NCBI GenBank assembly: GCA_023634235.1
Contig: JAMKCF010000012.1
Coordinates: 4,942,329 to 5,006,328 of the forward strand
Direction of reading: 5' to 3'
DNA length: 64,000 nucleotides
Source: Pisaster brevispinus
Lineage: Eukaryota; Echinodermata; Asteroidea; Forcipulatida; Asteriidae
Under the pieces are notes generated by a model. It ran no database searches. It was not told the DNA's origin and was given only the letters and a program-made list of their open reading frames with translations. Positions 49,686-61,290 of the stretch are shown here, piece after piece. The position numbers and the translations under genes are program-made. Numbering within the stretch: position 1 is the stretch's first letter; every line of letters starts with the position of its first letter.

Positions 49686-49970
49686 ATGTAAAATGGCTTG
49701 CTGGCTGGCTTGCTAACTACCAGGCTAGCTGACTATTTGGCTAGCGGAGTGGCTGGCTAGCTGAGTGGCTAGCTGAGTGGCTAGCTGAGTGGCTAGCTGA
49801 GTGGCTAGCTGAGTGGCTAGCTGAGTGGCTGGCTGGCTGTATGGCTGGCTGACTGATTGACCGACTGTCTAATAGCCGACTGGCTGGTTGGCTGGTTAAC
49901 TGGCTGGTTGGCTGGTTAACTGGCTGAATGTCTGGCTGCCCAAGTGGCTGGTTGGCTGGACAGTTGATCA
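49686..49970. repeat. GGCT-rich minisatellite cluster
   Basis: Six perfect 12-bp AGCTGAGTGGCT units (49759-49830), then two 20-bp TGGCTGGTTGGCTGGTTAAC units (49881-49920), in a longer GGCT-rich tract. The minus strand reads as a Ser-Ala-Ser-His repeat frame, which is a by-product of the 12-bp period. Confidence 0.93.
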
Positions 49971-52900
49971 ACTGGTGACCAGCCATGTAAAATCTTATCA
50001 TTTATTACCAATTGTGTGTGCTTGAGTTCAGGGACCCTTGCTGTTCAACACAGCTGCCTATAGACACTGGGCATGAGATGTGCAAATCTATTGGGTGGTC
50101 ACCTGCACGTATTTGAGTTGGTACAATTGCACTGCAAGACGTAGTATTGTGTCAATCTCAAGAGAAGGAACACCTTTTGTGTCACGCTATCCTTTGCACC
50201 TATCAGGTGCCTCGCATCTTGTGTACTCAAGTGTTTATCATTTCATAAAAAGTTACAAAAAAAACATTGTCCATTTGAATCCAAAATCTAATAACCTAAA
50301 AATGATTAATAACACAACAATTGGAAAAACTGACACAGGAATTTCTTGAGGGCAATAATAGATAGCACTTTGTGTAACAATAAGGCAGGGAATCCATGCG
50401 TCTGACAGGTCAGAATGCATTGTGCGTAACAATGCCTAATCCTTTGAAATGAAGGGGGAAAGAAAAAAAAAGAAGAAAAAAAAAAAAAATAATGCAGAGC
50501 AATGTACACATTTTTTTACAAATACGCAGTATGCAATATGGATACATGGAATTATATGCATTGCTTGGCTTGTGCCTTCATACGTGCGCACATTGGACAC
50601 ATGGATTTAATGAGTTCACCTAATGAGTTCATGCGCAAAAAACTGAGAATTACTCAAGCTGCACGTATTACACACTCAAGCTGCCCAACCTCAGTGAGGT
50701 GACCATCTTAAAACTGTTGTTTTGGAAACCCGTTGTTTAGAAAGCCTGTTGGTGATTTTGAGTAGAGCAAACTTTGCATGAGGTCTAAAGGACACACGCT
50801 GAGAATTGAGAGACCAGTGGCTATTATGTCCACTACACAGAGCTAGACACACCCTCATTATCGCTTATCTGGCGCTATTTAATATCAACTATAATAATCT
50901 TGTGTTTGGCATACAACAGCACATGGTGATAACAAGTATTAGGTCTCTGACGGTCAAACATCCCTATCTGGACTTTGGTGCAGCCTTGACAAGGTCGTTG
51001 CTGAGGGGACTAATTGCAACGCCACTACATTACATTACAAACATACTAAATGATAAAGCCTCAGCTGGTGTGAAAAAAACTACTTGATTTGTCTCAACAT
51101 CGATCATCCTGGCAACTGATCTTTAAAAAACCCCAATAAAAACACACCCCCCAAAAAAAAAAACTAAATAAAATAAAATAAATTTTTTTTTTAAAAATTA
51201 AAAAAATCAAACAAACAAGGAAAAACACTGTTTCATTTGTCGATCTCTTTTTTTTTTCTCGCTCAAGAACCACAGGTTGTCAAACTTTAAAACAACAAGT
51301 TGAAATCTACAGTGTCAAGATGATGATATTTATAATATATCCTTTTTCCCTCCAAGTAAACTTACAGTCTCTCTCAAAACAGTATTTCCAACTGAAAACA
51401 AAATAAACAATAATAAAAAAAACACGTCAAAAGCTGACATTGAAAAAAATGATTCTTGTTAAATCCCTTTAAGTGTCAACGTATTCTATTTGTCTTCCCC
51501 CCAACAATGGTGTCAATCTGTGGTTTACAGTACAGGGTAAAGGGTCCAGTGGTATCTACGATGTAGCCTACTCTTACCTTTGTTTTTGTCTTTTAGCTTT
51601 TTGAACTTGCAAAACTCAAGCGGTACTGCTGTACATCTTCCACAGTACTCATTGCAAAATCTACAATGATTAACTACATTGCGCATAATGACTCATACAA
51701 CAACAATTTTAAAAAATATATGTGATGTCCTTTCCCAACTGACCTGTTTCGGGTAATTGGATGATGCGCAGCGTAAAAAGAAGCGACTCCCAACAACAAG
51801 CAATCAGATATCACTCTTGCTCGTCAACCGCAAATTCAATCCACCGATGGCAGCTGGGGCAGATATGGTCCAGAAACACACAAACACACACACACATACA
51901 CAACTCTCAGGAAAAATGTGCAGTCTTTCATCTGATAATCATGAGCTCATACAATGCATCGCCAGACCAACCAGGACAAAATCAGGCACATTTTTGGTGA
52001 ACTGCTAAGGCAGCTGAAAAGGGGGGGGGGGGGGTTTACAGACACTACAAGGGCAAGAGTTGGTGCGAGAACAATAACTGCCAGCTAGCCAGACAGCACA
52101 AGCTATAAAACCCAAAGGCTGGCTAAGTAAACAAAGCCCTGCAAAAAAAGAAACACAATGCACTCTTGAACTTTGCCTTGCTACATGCTGTGGGTTTGGC
52201 TGTGTGCAGAGTCTGGTAAAGATAGGGGAGGGGTGTCAACTACCGCTCCACAGGGAGTCCATAAAGGGACTGAAGAAGAAGGCGCTAGCCAATCCTGGTA
52301 CTAAACACACAGGTACCTGGGTAAATAGGCTTATTTCCTTTACAAGATGTGTATCTAGAACCAATTGATCCTGATTTGCATGTAGAGGTTCCTTAGATAA
52401 AACACAGGGGTGAATGCACCAGAAGGAAACATCCTGGAAGATATGCACTTTGATCTGGAGATATAAAGCCCCCCTGAATATACAGGTTTTAAGAGTCTCT
52501 GCATCAACTCAAATAGAGATCTCGGGGTTTGTTTTTGAGAGGGCTTTGTCTATCTTCCCTGCGCTACACGTAGCAAATACGCTCCTTTCAAGCGAATCGT
52601 ACAAAGACGTGAAACAAAGATCAACGAAAAAATCCCGAAATCAGGGAACAACATCCTGATTAATCACAGACACCCACACAATGAACTGGTTACTTGGAAC
52701 TCTGGGTAAAATTGTAAGCACGGAGGCCAGACTCCCCTCCCCCTGCAGATTTCACCCCTCTTTTAACACTCCCCGAAACCCTGTAACTGGTTGTCCTTGA
52801 AAATCTAAATGGGTTCTGATTGATGGATGGTTTTAGAAATTGGGCTGGATGTGAAGGGACTATTTGTGACTCATGCATGCACTTTTCTGTCACAAGGAAA

Positions 52901-54220
52901 AAAAACATATACGTATATATACATATTCGAACTGCAGAAATTGATTGATGGACAGTGCATCTCTTTAAATTTCCTCCTCCCCCTCTTTTTAGAGAGGGGG
53001 GGGGGTGTTCTGTTAAAGAATGTTGTTCTTGACCCAGTGATCCCAGGAACAAAGCGACTGCTGCTGGTGTTACTTCAGCCATTAAAGACAAAGTACATGA
53101 TTTGGCATCGTGAAACACAAATTGATGAGTTTCAATCTGAAAGCTTACTGATTACCAAGCTAATACCAGTACCAGCGAAGCCTTTCCACCTGAACTACTC
53201 TCAGAGCCGAGGAGATAGCATTTGAAGACCCCACAAATCACTGTTGCTTATTTTGATTGCTGCAGCACAAATAAGCCCGATATGAATGTGCACAGAATCC
53301 CTGACAATCCTGTTTTGTTTTTAAGTGTGACCACAGAGTTGTTACAATTACCACAATTGGTTGCACCCCCTACCCCCACAAAAAATAAAAAATAACATCC
53401 AATGATTTTAAGACCTTTGTCATTTTGTGGGCCGTCTTTGGCTGTTTCTGCCAATAACTTTTCAAGATTTTTAATTTAATTTTTTTTTTTTTGGGGGGGG
53501 ATGATGATGTTATTTGTAGACTTTATCCGTTATTCAAAATGATTAATTCATGAGCTCCACAGAGTAGCTAAAAACCATAAAATATCAACAGCAACAAAAT
53601 TGCAAATCTGCATGACTGAACTAAACAAACCGATGTACCGATCAAAATCAACGAATAATTATAACCGTTGCTTTTATATTGGGACTCTAGCTGACAGCTC
53701 AAAAGAGAAACCTAATTTTGTTCTTCAGTCGAAGGCTTGCAGCAGGACCATGTCTATTGATGACACTTAACCTTTTTCTCACACTGAAGATTAGGATTGA
53801 CAATACTCCATCCAACACAACTATCAGCTGGAAAGAGGACAACTAAATTATCGCTTGCCTAGACACACCGTCTCCCACAGAAATCTTCTTCTTCAATCCA
53901 GACACTTGCGGTCTCCTCAGTGTTGGCCAATTATTGCTGTGGGGCCCCAACACCTGCCATAGAAACTGCATTGATTCTGTGCGTGCAAGAGAGCCAAGTC
54001 TCAGGAGTGATACGAGGGAACGAGCACTAAAAAGGGCATTTTGCAGCACGCTTGATAAAGCTAAATGAGGAATGGTACTGCGCCATCAGCAATGCCACCA
54101 TTCTCTATCTCTCTCTCTCTCTCTGATGGGGAATCTGACCATGAATCAACTATACACCGTGCATTTTATACAAGTAGATGTTGTCATTACATTGTGGACA
54201 TGACAGCGCTATTATGAGAA

Positions 54221-54381
54221 GGGCCCAAGTTCCCAACCTGGTAAAGCACACAAATTTGCCAAACACAGAAAATGCTTGCTCAGCAGAAACTGGTGATCAC
54301 CAGTTAAATTCTACTTATTGTAACTGGTGCCCAGCGAAGAAATTTGCTCTATACTGCTGAAACGTTTCATGAAAGTGGGGA
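54221..54381. mobile_element. MITE-like fragment, GGGCCC family
   Basis: Begins GGGCCCAAGTTCCC and ends near GAAACGTTTCATGAAAGTGG. The interior shares AACTGGTGCCC and GCGAAGAAATTTGCT with the copy at 57845-57993. The ends are only weakly inverted, so this copy is degraded. Confidence 0.45.
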
Positions 54382-56561
54382 CCTACTGTGTACAACCTCC
54401 AATGGGAAACAACACCTCCATAAAATACCTTGGGGTCTCCCACAAAACCTCTTATCACAGCCCAGCAGCCTCCACAAGACAGAGCATGGCAAACTATTAA
54501 ACCATGGAACCAGACCAAATCTGATCTCCCCGGCCTCTTGTTTCACTTTCCTTTTGAGGAGGTTACATTTCAAAGAAATGGGTTAGCGTTTCTGGCACAA
54601 GATGATTCCAGACCGGATGGTCCTGTGCATGAGTACACTAAGTCCACGTGGAATTGGGTCATGGGATGCTGGGATTTGAATCAGAAGTACACTCAAGTCT
54701 TCTCTTCACATTCCCACTTTATTTTATTGCTCTTTTTCCAGGAACAGCTTTTGAGCTTGGGGTTGCTCAGTTAATGGGTTGTGTGTTGTCCTGAAAAGCA
54801 GTACCATTTGTCAAATTAGTTGACTGCCCCCCAAAAAAAAAAAAGAACTAGGGCTGGAAGCTTTTGAAAGGTCAAGAAACACCGCAATAAAAACCTGACA
54901 ATGTCAAATTGAGACAGTATCGGCACATGACACCATAACTATTAATCCACAGCTGGTACATTCAACCTCTCAAACAGCGCCCATTTCAACTACGCCATAC
55001 CATAAATACAAAGAAAAACCCATTTTATGATTTGGGATTCCAGGAATAGTTTAAACACATATGAATGAATTAATGGTTAACAATAAAGTGTATGTACCAT
55101 GCACAAAGTGATTGTGCTCACTGCTACTCAATAATTGTGCAGACAATAGGTGTAAACTGTAATTTGTTCATAACAAACTGCAGACCACACAATGTGCACG
55201 TCTACCTACCTGTGTATAAGTCCAGCCATCCAGCAAGCTAGCGCTAAATACTGGCTACAGAGTGCAAAGCTCTTTACTTGTCTCAACACGAACCAAATGA
55301 AATGTGCACCCCCTCTACAACGTCAAGGACAACTCCTGGCCTTTCTTCCTCCATGAAAAAAAAATTGACTGGCGCTAAATGAGCAACTTATCATTCAGCG
55401 TAGATTGGAATCTATGGGTGTCTCTTATGAAGACCTATCACCTTTGCAATCTATCTCCCTGGTTGGTGTGTACAGTGCAAAGTACATCTCCCTGTCTACA
55501 TTGCACTCAGCGGTAGCCAGTAATCCAGATAGTTATGCCTTTTGTTGAGTCTCTCTCTGTAGTGGATCAGTATTCAAGGACACGGATGCCTATCAGGCTT
55601 AAGCACCACCACGCCAAGGTAATAGTACACAGGTAGGCCAATGAAAACTAGCAATGGATCAATAGTATCAATCTACACCTATAATACAGGTTAGGGCATT
55701 GTGCTTGTCTGTGTTGTATGTTGAAACAATAATGAAGTCTGCCACAATATATAAGGGAGCAAAGGTCCTTCAGGTGCCAAAATGCTCACTCAGGTGTGTG
55801 CCTGGCATTAGAGCCACAGCCCCCCCATGGGCAGAGCCATCAGTTCAGCCCAGGCCTGCTGGGGCCAAACTGGGAGCCAGGCAGGGTCATTCACAGCAGA
55901 ACCCAAGCAATTTCCTGTTCACTTATGGTGTACATTACCTGTCTTCCAGCATTTGGTGTAAAAGTTCACAGCTCTTTTTGTTGCAATGAACAGGAAAACA
56001 AACAGGACTTGGTTTGATTTCCAGGCTAGTTTGAGCAGACAAAGAGCTGTGTGGTGACTAGAGGTTAGGGGCAGCTATTTCCACTTCCATGGTTAGAGCG
56101 AGCGAGAGCGAGAGAGAGAGAGAGAGTTAGTGAGGATATGTTGAACCTAATTGTGTGTAGCAAGTGGTAACATGACCTTCCACAAACAGCAGGATTTAGC
56201 ATCAGTCCTTCAATGCAAGGTGTTTCGCTTCATCATGGAAAGTGTGGCAAGTTTCCTTCACATATGGAAAGTATTTGTGAGAGAAACAAGCTGCACTTTT
56301 GTAAGTGTACTTTGCTGGGTGTGGAAACAGTTCCTCCATTTCGATCTAATGTGGCCATGAGTCTTTATTTGTTTGTAAATAAATTTGTTTTCCTCCCGAC
56401 TGAGATGAACAATAAAACTCACAAACAACAATTTGAAAACTTTCTACCAATCCTTGACCACCCATTTTCAAATATTTCACAAAAAGCCCGCTTTGATCTA
56501 TGCATAGGCCTACAAACGTTACAAGTGACCAAACTAACTTACTAACTACATAACAGGCCCA

Positions 56562-56712
56562 GGCTCGAATTCACGAAGCACTAAGGTTCATCTTAAGATG
56601 AGTTGTCCAATAGTTCCATAGTGACTCGTAGTGTGACATCACACTTTGCTTTAAGCAACTAGGATTGATACACGTGTTAAGATCAATCTTAGGTGCTTTG
56701 TGAAATCGAGCC
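56562..56712. mobile_element. Palindromic MITE, GGCTCGATTTCAC family
   Basis: The left end GGCTCGAATTCACGAAGCAC and the inverted right end GGCTCGATTTCACAAAGCAC match at 18 of 20 positions. Both continue with a TAAG-TT-ATCTTA core. The total is about 150 bp and the interior is non-coding. Confidence 0.7.
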
Positions 56713-56721
56713 CCGACACTT

Positions 56722-56885
56722 GATTCTAGAAAGGGCAAGGCTGTTTCTTCTTGGTTAAAGACACTTCAAAGAGGAAACTTTAAATGTGTACTGGAACATA
56801 TCAAGGGGCACCGAGGCAGTGGACCAGGGGCATGGACATACATGTGCATTCCCTTTGTTGCCTCCATGTCCTATCAGGCCTCATA
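56722..56885 (+). repeat. Dispersed AGGGGCACC repeat, copy 4
   Basis: Contains GAAAGGGCAAGGCTG, AAGACACTTC, ATCAAGGGGCACCGAGGCAG and CAGGGGCATGG. It is the longest copy and follows the MITE at 56562-56712 by 10 bp. Confidence 0.5.
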
Positions 56886-57844
56886 CATACCTACTCATAA
56901 AAAAAACATTTTAACGTACTTACTACTACCATGCTAAAGAATTAACATTTCTTCCTGCTAGAATTACATCCTAACCCTTTAATGCCACGAAGAGTGAGCG
57001 TGCACAGACTCCTAATGGCTGTGCCCTCAATTAGTTTCTTTTTCTGAATGGCAGTGTAATGATGGCCCATTGACCTTTCCACAATGGGACAAGAGACGAG
57101 TTACCACCTGACACCTTGTTCATCTTGTTAACGAGATCTACTAATACTCAAAACGTCCTTGAAACCAAGCTTGGGGGTTCACCACCCTTGGGCTGATGCA
57201 AGCAGGTTCGGTTAATAATATTTTACATACAATCCAATGACTCTTCTTTCTTTTTTTATTATTGACACTCAGAACAGTGCCATCTGGGCTGGAGTCAGAC
57301 ATCTGTGGTGTGGAGACACACATGGGTGGTTCAGGTATTTGGAGTAATAGTGTTTTGTCTGCAATTTTTCATACTATAATTTTTATTTTATTTTTTAAGA
57401 GAGAGAAAGCATTTTTGAAGGGAAATTCTGCTTTCCATTTTAGTGTGTGTAGCGTCTGAGAGTATTTTGAGAAATGAAGTGGCTTGCAATTTACATCAAT
57501 AATGTAATTCAAATGAGCATGATATAACCTTTTCCAAAATGTGTTGTTTTTTTTTTTTTTTTTATCAAACATTATAGGCCTACATTATTAAATATTGACA
57601 TGGTAACAATTGATCTGCTTAAATTTACAGGCTTAGCATTTCCTCCATTATTCCACAACATTTACATTCAATTCAATGAACATTCTAATGGTGGGCTCTC
57701 TTGTAGACACAAGCAAAATGGGAAAGCAGGTCACCAGGCTTACAGAAATGTTCAATATGGGATATTTTTGGTTGGTAACCTGTTTCTGCTAAGCAAGACT
57801 TTGTCCTCCCTCTCTGAGTAAAGTTGTGTGCTTACAAGCTTCAT

Positions 57845-57993
57845 GGGCCTAATTTCAAGCAGTAACAGGTTACCAGTCAAAATTCCATTAAGTTCACAAT
57901 GTCGCAACTGGTGCCCCAATAATTTTTTGCTTAGCAAAGAAATTGTCAACGCAGTATTTTCCACTGAACAGCTTTATGAAACTGGGCCATGAA
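57845..57993. mobile_element. MITE-like element, GGGCCC family
   Basis: The left end GGGCCTAATTTCAAGCAG and the inverted right end GGCCCAGTTTCATAAAGCTG are imperfect inverted repeats. The right end carries a local duplication of ATGAAACTGGGCC. It ends 85 bp from exon A, in the intron on its downstream side. Confidence 0.5.
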
Positions 57994-58077
57994 ACTGGGC
58001 CATAATCAGCTGGGTAACACCATCTGCAGAAAAAAAAAAGCAAACAAAGGTAGCACTAAAACTTTGACCATTCTTAC

Positions 58078-58194
58078 CTCAAATGGACGTACGTCTTCTT
58101 TCTTGAGGAAGAGAAGGTGCTTGTCGTTAAAAAACTCTAACGGGATAAAGTTGCTGTTGGAAAGACCAACACGGTCCACCAGGACTTTGAAATT
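58078..58194 (-). CDS. JMJD1C: KDM3/JMJD1C-like demethylase, N-terminal exon (exon A)
   Basis: Internal exon of a KDM3-family histone demethylase, 39 codons, residues 1-39 of the part visible here. The acceptor reads TTTCTTGTTGCAG and the donor GAG|GTAAGAA; both ends are phase 0. The peptide contains FKVLVDRVGLSN followed by FIPLEFFNDKHLLFL, which lines up with the KDM3B/JMJD1C N-terminal stretch where a PLV-(D/E)-(K/R) motif is followed by VE(Y/F)L.D..L.FL. In the family this segment precedes a PWWP/Tudor-like region thought to help chromatin binding; that role is inferred here. The exon joins in frame to the one at 40458-40670 across a 17.4-kb intron. I found no preceding exon in the remaining 5.8 kb, so the initiator exon or exons are probably beyond the right edge. 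Nuclear protein. An accidental ORF is unlikely given the splice sites and the phase match. Confidence 0.87.
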
Positions 58195-59288
58195 CTGCAA
58201 CAAGAAAAACCAAGAAAAATTGAAATTTGTCACTTTCCATTTGTACACTATTCTTTTTGTATAAAATAACCTGTGACATCGCAATTGCATGTTTACAAAA
58301 GAGCCACAGCCTGGACGTCCTGCAGGCACAATTTGTATACACTCATAGGAGGAAACTTTAAAATCTTTCACATGGAGATTGCACTGTATGTTTCCCATAT
58401 GACCACTAACCAGTACAGTATTTTGCCTGCCAGTGAGGCCATGGAATGTACAAGGTCGCCGTCTTTGCAAGAAAGGCTACATGATCTACATAAAGTCTGA
58501 AGTAACCAAAGATCTGGTTTCAGTTTTGGACAGGTCTCCTTACAGTTTATTAGGCATGAGAGCAAAGGCATACAATCAAAATGCACTCCCATGGGAAAAC
58601 AATGCATTCTCATTTAGAAAAAACAACCTTGCAAAGTTCTCCATCCCCATCCCCCTACCCCCTACCCCCTACCCGTACAACCAACATTCATTCCTTTGAA
58701 ATGGTAACAATTACCATACAAAAAAAGGGTTCACAACTCATCAACCCTCAGAGCTCAACTGATAATATTCAGTAATTTCATATTTTTTATTACTGACGGG
58801 ACTGATGCAGTCAGGTGACCTTTCAAGCAAAATGACCCCATACCAATCCCCACGCTGTGAATTCACTCCGGCTGACTGAAAACAATCATTTCCAATAACA
58901 GTAATAATCCATGCTCTTCCTAGAAATATCCGACACCACAGGACCAAATCATTTGCTGCGATTCTATGAAAATTGCATTTAAGGGACAAGTGCCCCTGCC
59001 CTCTCCTCCCCCCCCCCCCCCCAATCACGAAAAAGGAGCTACTATGGAGAATGGGCCGATGACTCACACCGAATATATACAATCTCCACACATCCCAGTC
59101 ATTAATTATAGCTAAACATCACCAACATGCACAACTGCACCTCCATGTCAGTTTCCAGGTACCTGATATATAGATATACCTGTTAAATTCTCAACTCACT
59201 GTACACAGACGATGAGGTCAGGAGCACTTTGGTTTCAGGATTTGCAATCCAAACAGGAAACCCAGATTTTTTTCATACACTGCTTTAA

Positions 59289-59321
<33 letters not shown>

Positions 59322-60904
59322 AAAAAAAAGGTGCTATGTTCTGTGTGGTGTGGGAAAATAGCGCTGCACATTTCATGAATAACAATGACGGTGACACTCC
59401 TCCTGTGTCATGAGTACATGCTATGACCCTGGAATTATGCAGTATTTCCCGGGGAAAGAAGAAGACGACGACAGGCTGGATGTACTGTTGTAACTGTAAC
59501 TTCAGGCCCACATTGTATGTCTATTACAATGGCCTGTAATTCATGCATAATACAGAGCCAGATAAAACTGGTATCCCCAGAGCCATTCCAAAACATAATG
59601 ATGGGACAAACGTAGCCTTAATGCTTGCAATATGTGCATGCAGTGAGCGATTTCCTTTGTACAGCATAGCAAATTGCTTCCCAGTAATCTGTCACTTGCT
59701 ACTCATTATCATTCAGTGTGCAAAAAAACACGTCCAGTCTAAATATTTTTTGACGATGCAAAAATGCGGAATGAATTAATTCCCTGGCACTGGCATGTAT
59801 CTAAATAGTTTGCAGTCAAAAGCCATTTCATCCCCGTTAATGAGCACTGGTACGAGCAACCAGTGATCATGAAAAACACTCTGGTAAATTCGCCAACTTA
59901 ATTTTATACAAATTGGTCAACCATATATTTGCCCGCTCAAAGGCGCCATTCATAATCACTAACTCATGAATGCGAGTAATACAATTTTGACTGTGCACAC
60001 GGATGGCTGTAACATGACCCAGTTTTAATGATCCACATCAACGTCTAGAGGGTCACAGGGAAGGTCAAGCAAACTGATCCAATTTAACTGTGTTTAAGAG
60101 GACTTCCTTTGACTTAAAACATTATCCTATGCAGGTACCGTTTTATTTTGTACGCCCAACAACCCACAGCCTATGGAGAAAAAAAGGAGAACAAAACCTG
60201 AAAAAAAGTAGGGCTTACAGAGCTGGGAAAAAGCCACAGTGTGACCTTACCTCTACAAAGTGCTTACTCAATAAATAAGGGGAGCTGTGCACTTTTTTTA
60301 CTCGGTTGGCGTGGGGGGAAAAGGCCAGTTCCCGTTGGGAAATGACACAACCATGACACCAATCCAGTAGCCTCCCAAATGGCAACTTCATGCATACGGT
60401 GTACATTATTGCTCAACATGAATATTTTAAGCGTGCAGTTTTTCTTAAAGAGCTCAACGAGATGTCTTGATAAATGGGTCTTCTCTGTGAGACATGGCAT
60501 GCAGACAAGTCACCCTCAACTCTCCAGGTGCATGGTACTGATCTGATACAGGAGAATGATCAGTAACTGTCCCTGTCCCTTATATGTTGGTGCTTTGTTT
60601 GTGGCGCATTCAAGCAAAGTAAAAACCCTAACTTAATAACCAATACAACGGAAAGCTGAATAAAGCATTAAATTTCAGACTTTTGCAGCCGAATTAACAC
60701 TAAACTATCTCCCCATGGACAAGGGTCATTGAAGTATTAAAACAGAAATAAATGGACCATTTTATTTCATTTGCCAATCAACAGTTCTCTTTTACAGACC
60801 TTGACCAAACAAAAACACCAGCTTTAATGTGAACTCTATCCTGCCCGCAAATAAAACAGATGTGCAACTTGATAATGAGCCATTTTAAAAATAGGAAACT
60901 GACT

Positions 60905-61290
60905 TAAAGGGAAGGTGTATGTTTGCTCATTACTCTCAAAATTAATGGCAATAAAAAACTTATCAATTGGTTAGAAGCCTACAGCAGCTTTAAGTAAGTA
61001 TAAAGCATTTTGAGAAACAATTCACTTTCAAGTACTGTGGTTATGTAAAAAGATAGCAGTTTTTATGCCCCCAAGTTTGAATCTGAAAAACATTACGATC
61101 AGAAATGTTTCTCAGATTGTGTAAATTCCTATTTGGGATTACTCTTCCTGCGTGGACATATTCTTTCGGATTTTTGGTGATATCTCAAAAACGCGACCAC
61201 CTTTTGTAATGACATTTTCTACATCTACATTTAGGATTTAAACAATCGAACGGTTCCAAAAACCAAAGGTATACTTTGCCTTTATACTAA
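60905..61290 (+). mobile_element. MITE-like element, TTTAAAGGCAAA family, copy 2
   Basis: Left end TTAAAGGGAAGGTGTATGTT; right end inverted TATAAAGGCAAAGTATACCT. These are imperfect inverted repeats of about 20 bp. From about 61000 on it is homologous to the reverse complement of 36236-36545. It looks like the fuller of the two copies, about 385 bp. Confidence 0.6.

Larger units (their letters stand above)
40671..58077 (-). other. Intron A-B (17.4 kb)
   Basis: Phase-0 intron with no host exon seen. It contains the listed MITEs and repeats plus simple sequence: a (GGC)n run at 43961-43981, G12 (46610-46621), (TATGAGAT)4 (47787-47818), G14 (48309-48322), A/T-rich 51120-51240, (CA)n (about 51884-51896), G14 (52021-52034), G10 (52996-53005), (CT)n (54106-54124) and (GA)n (56097-56127). 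Many 60-110-codon frames on both strands carry no recognisable domain. Confidence 0.7.

Noticed and set aside
49741..50001. Ser-Ala-Ser-His repeat protein on the minus strand
   Set aside because: Direct consequence of a 12-bp minisatellite; no support as a gene.
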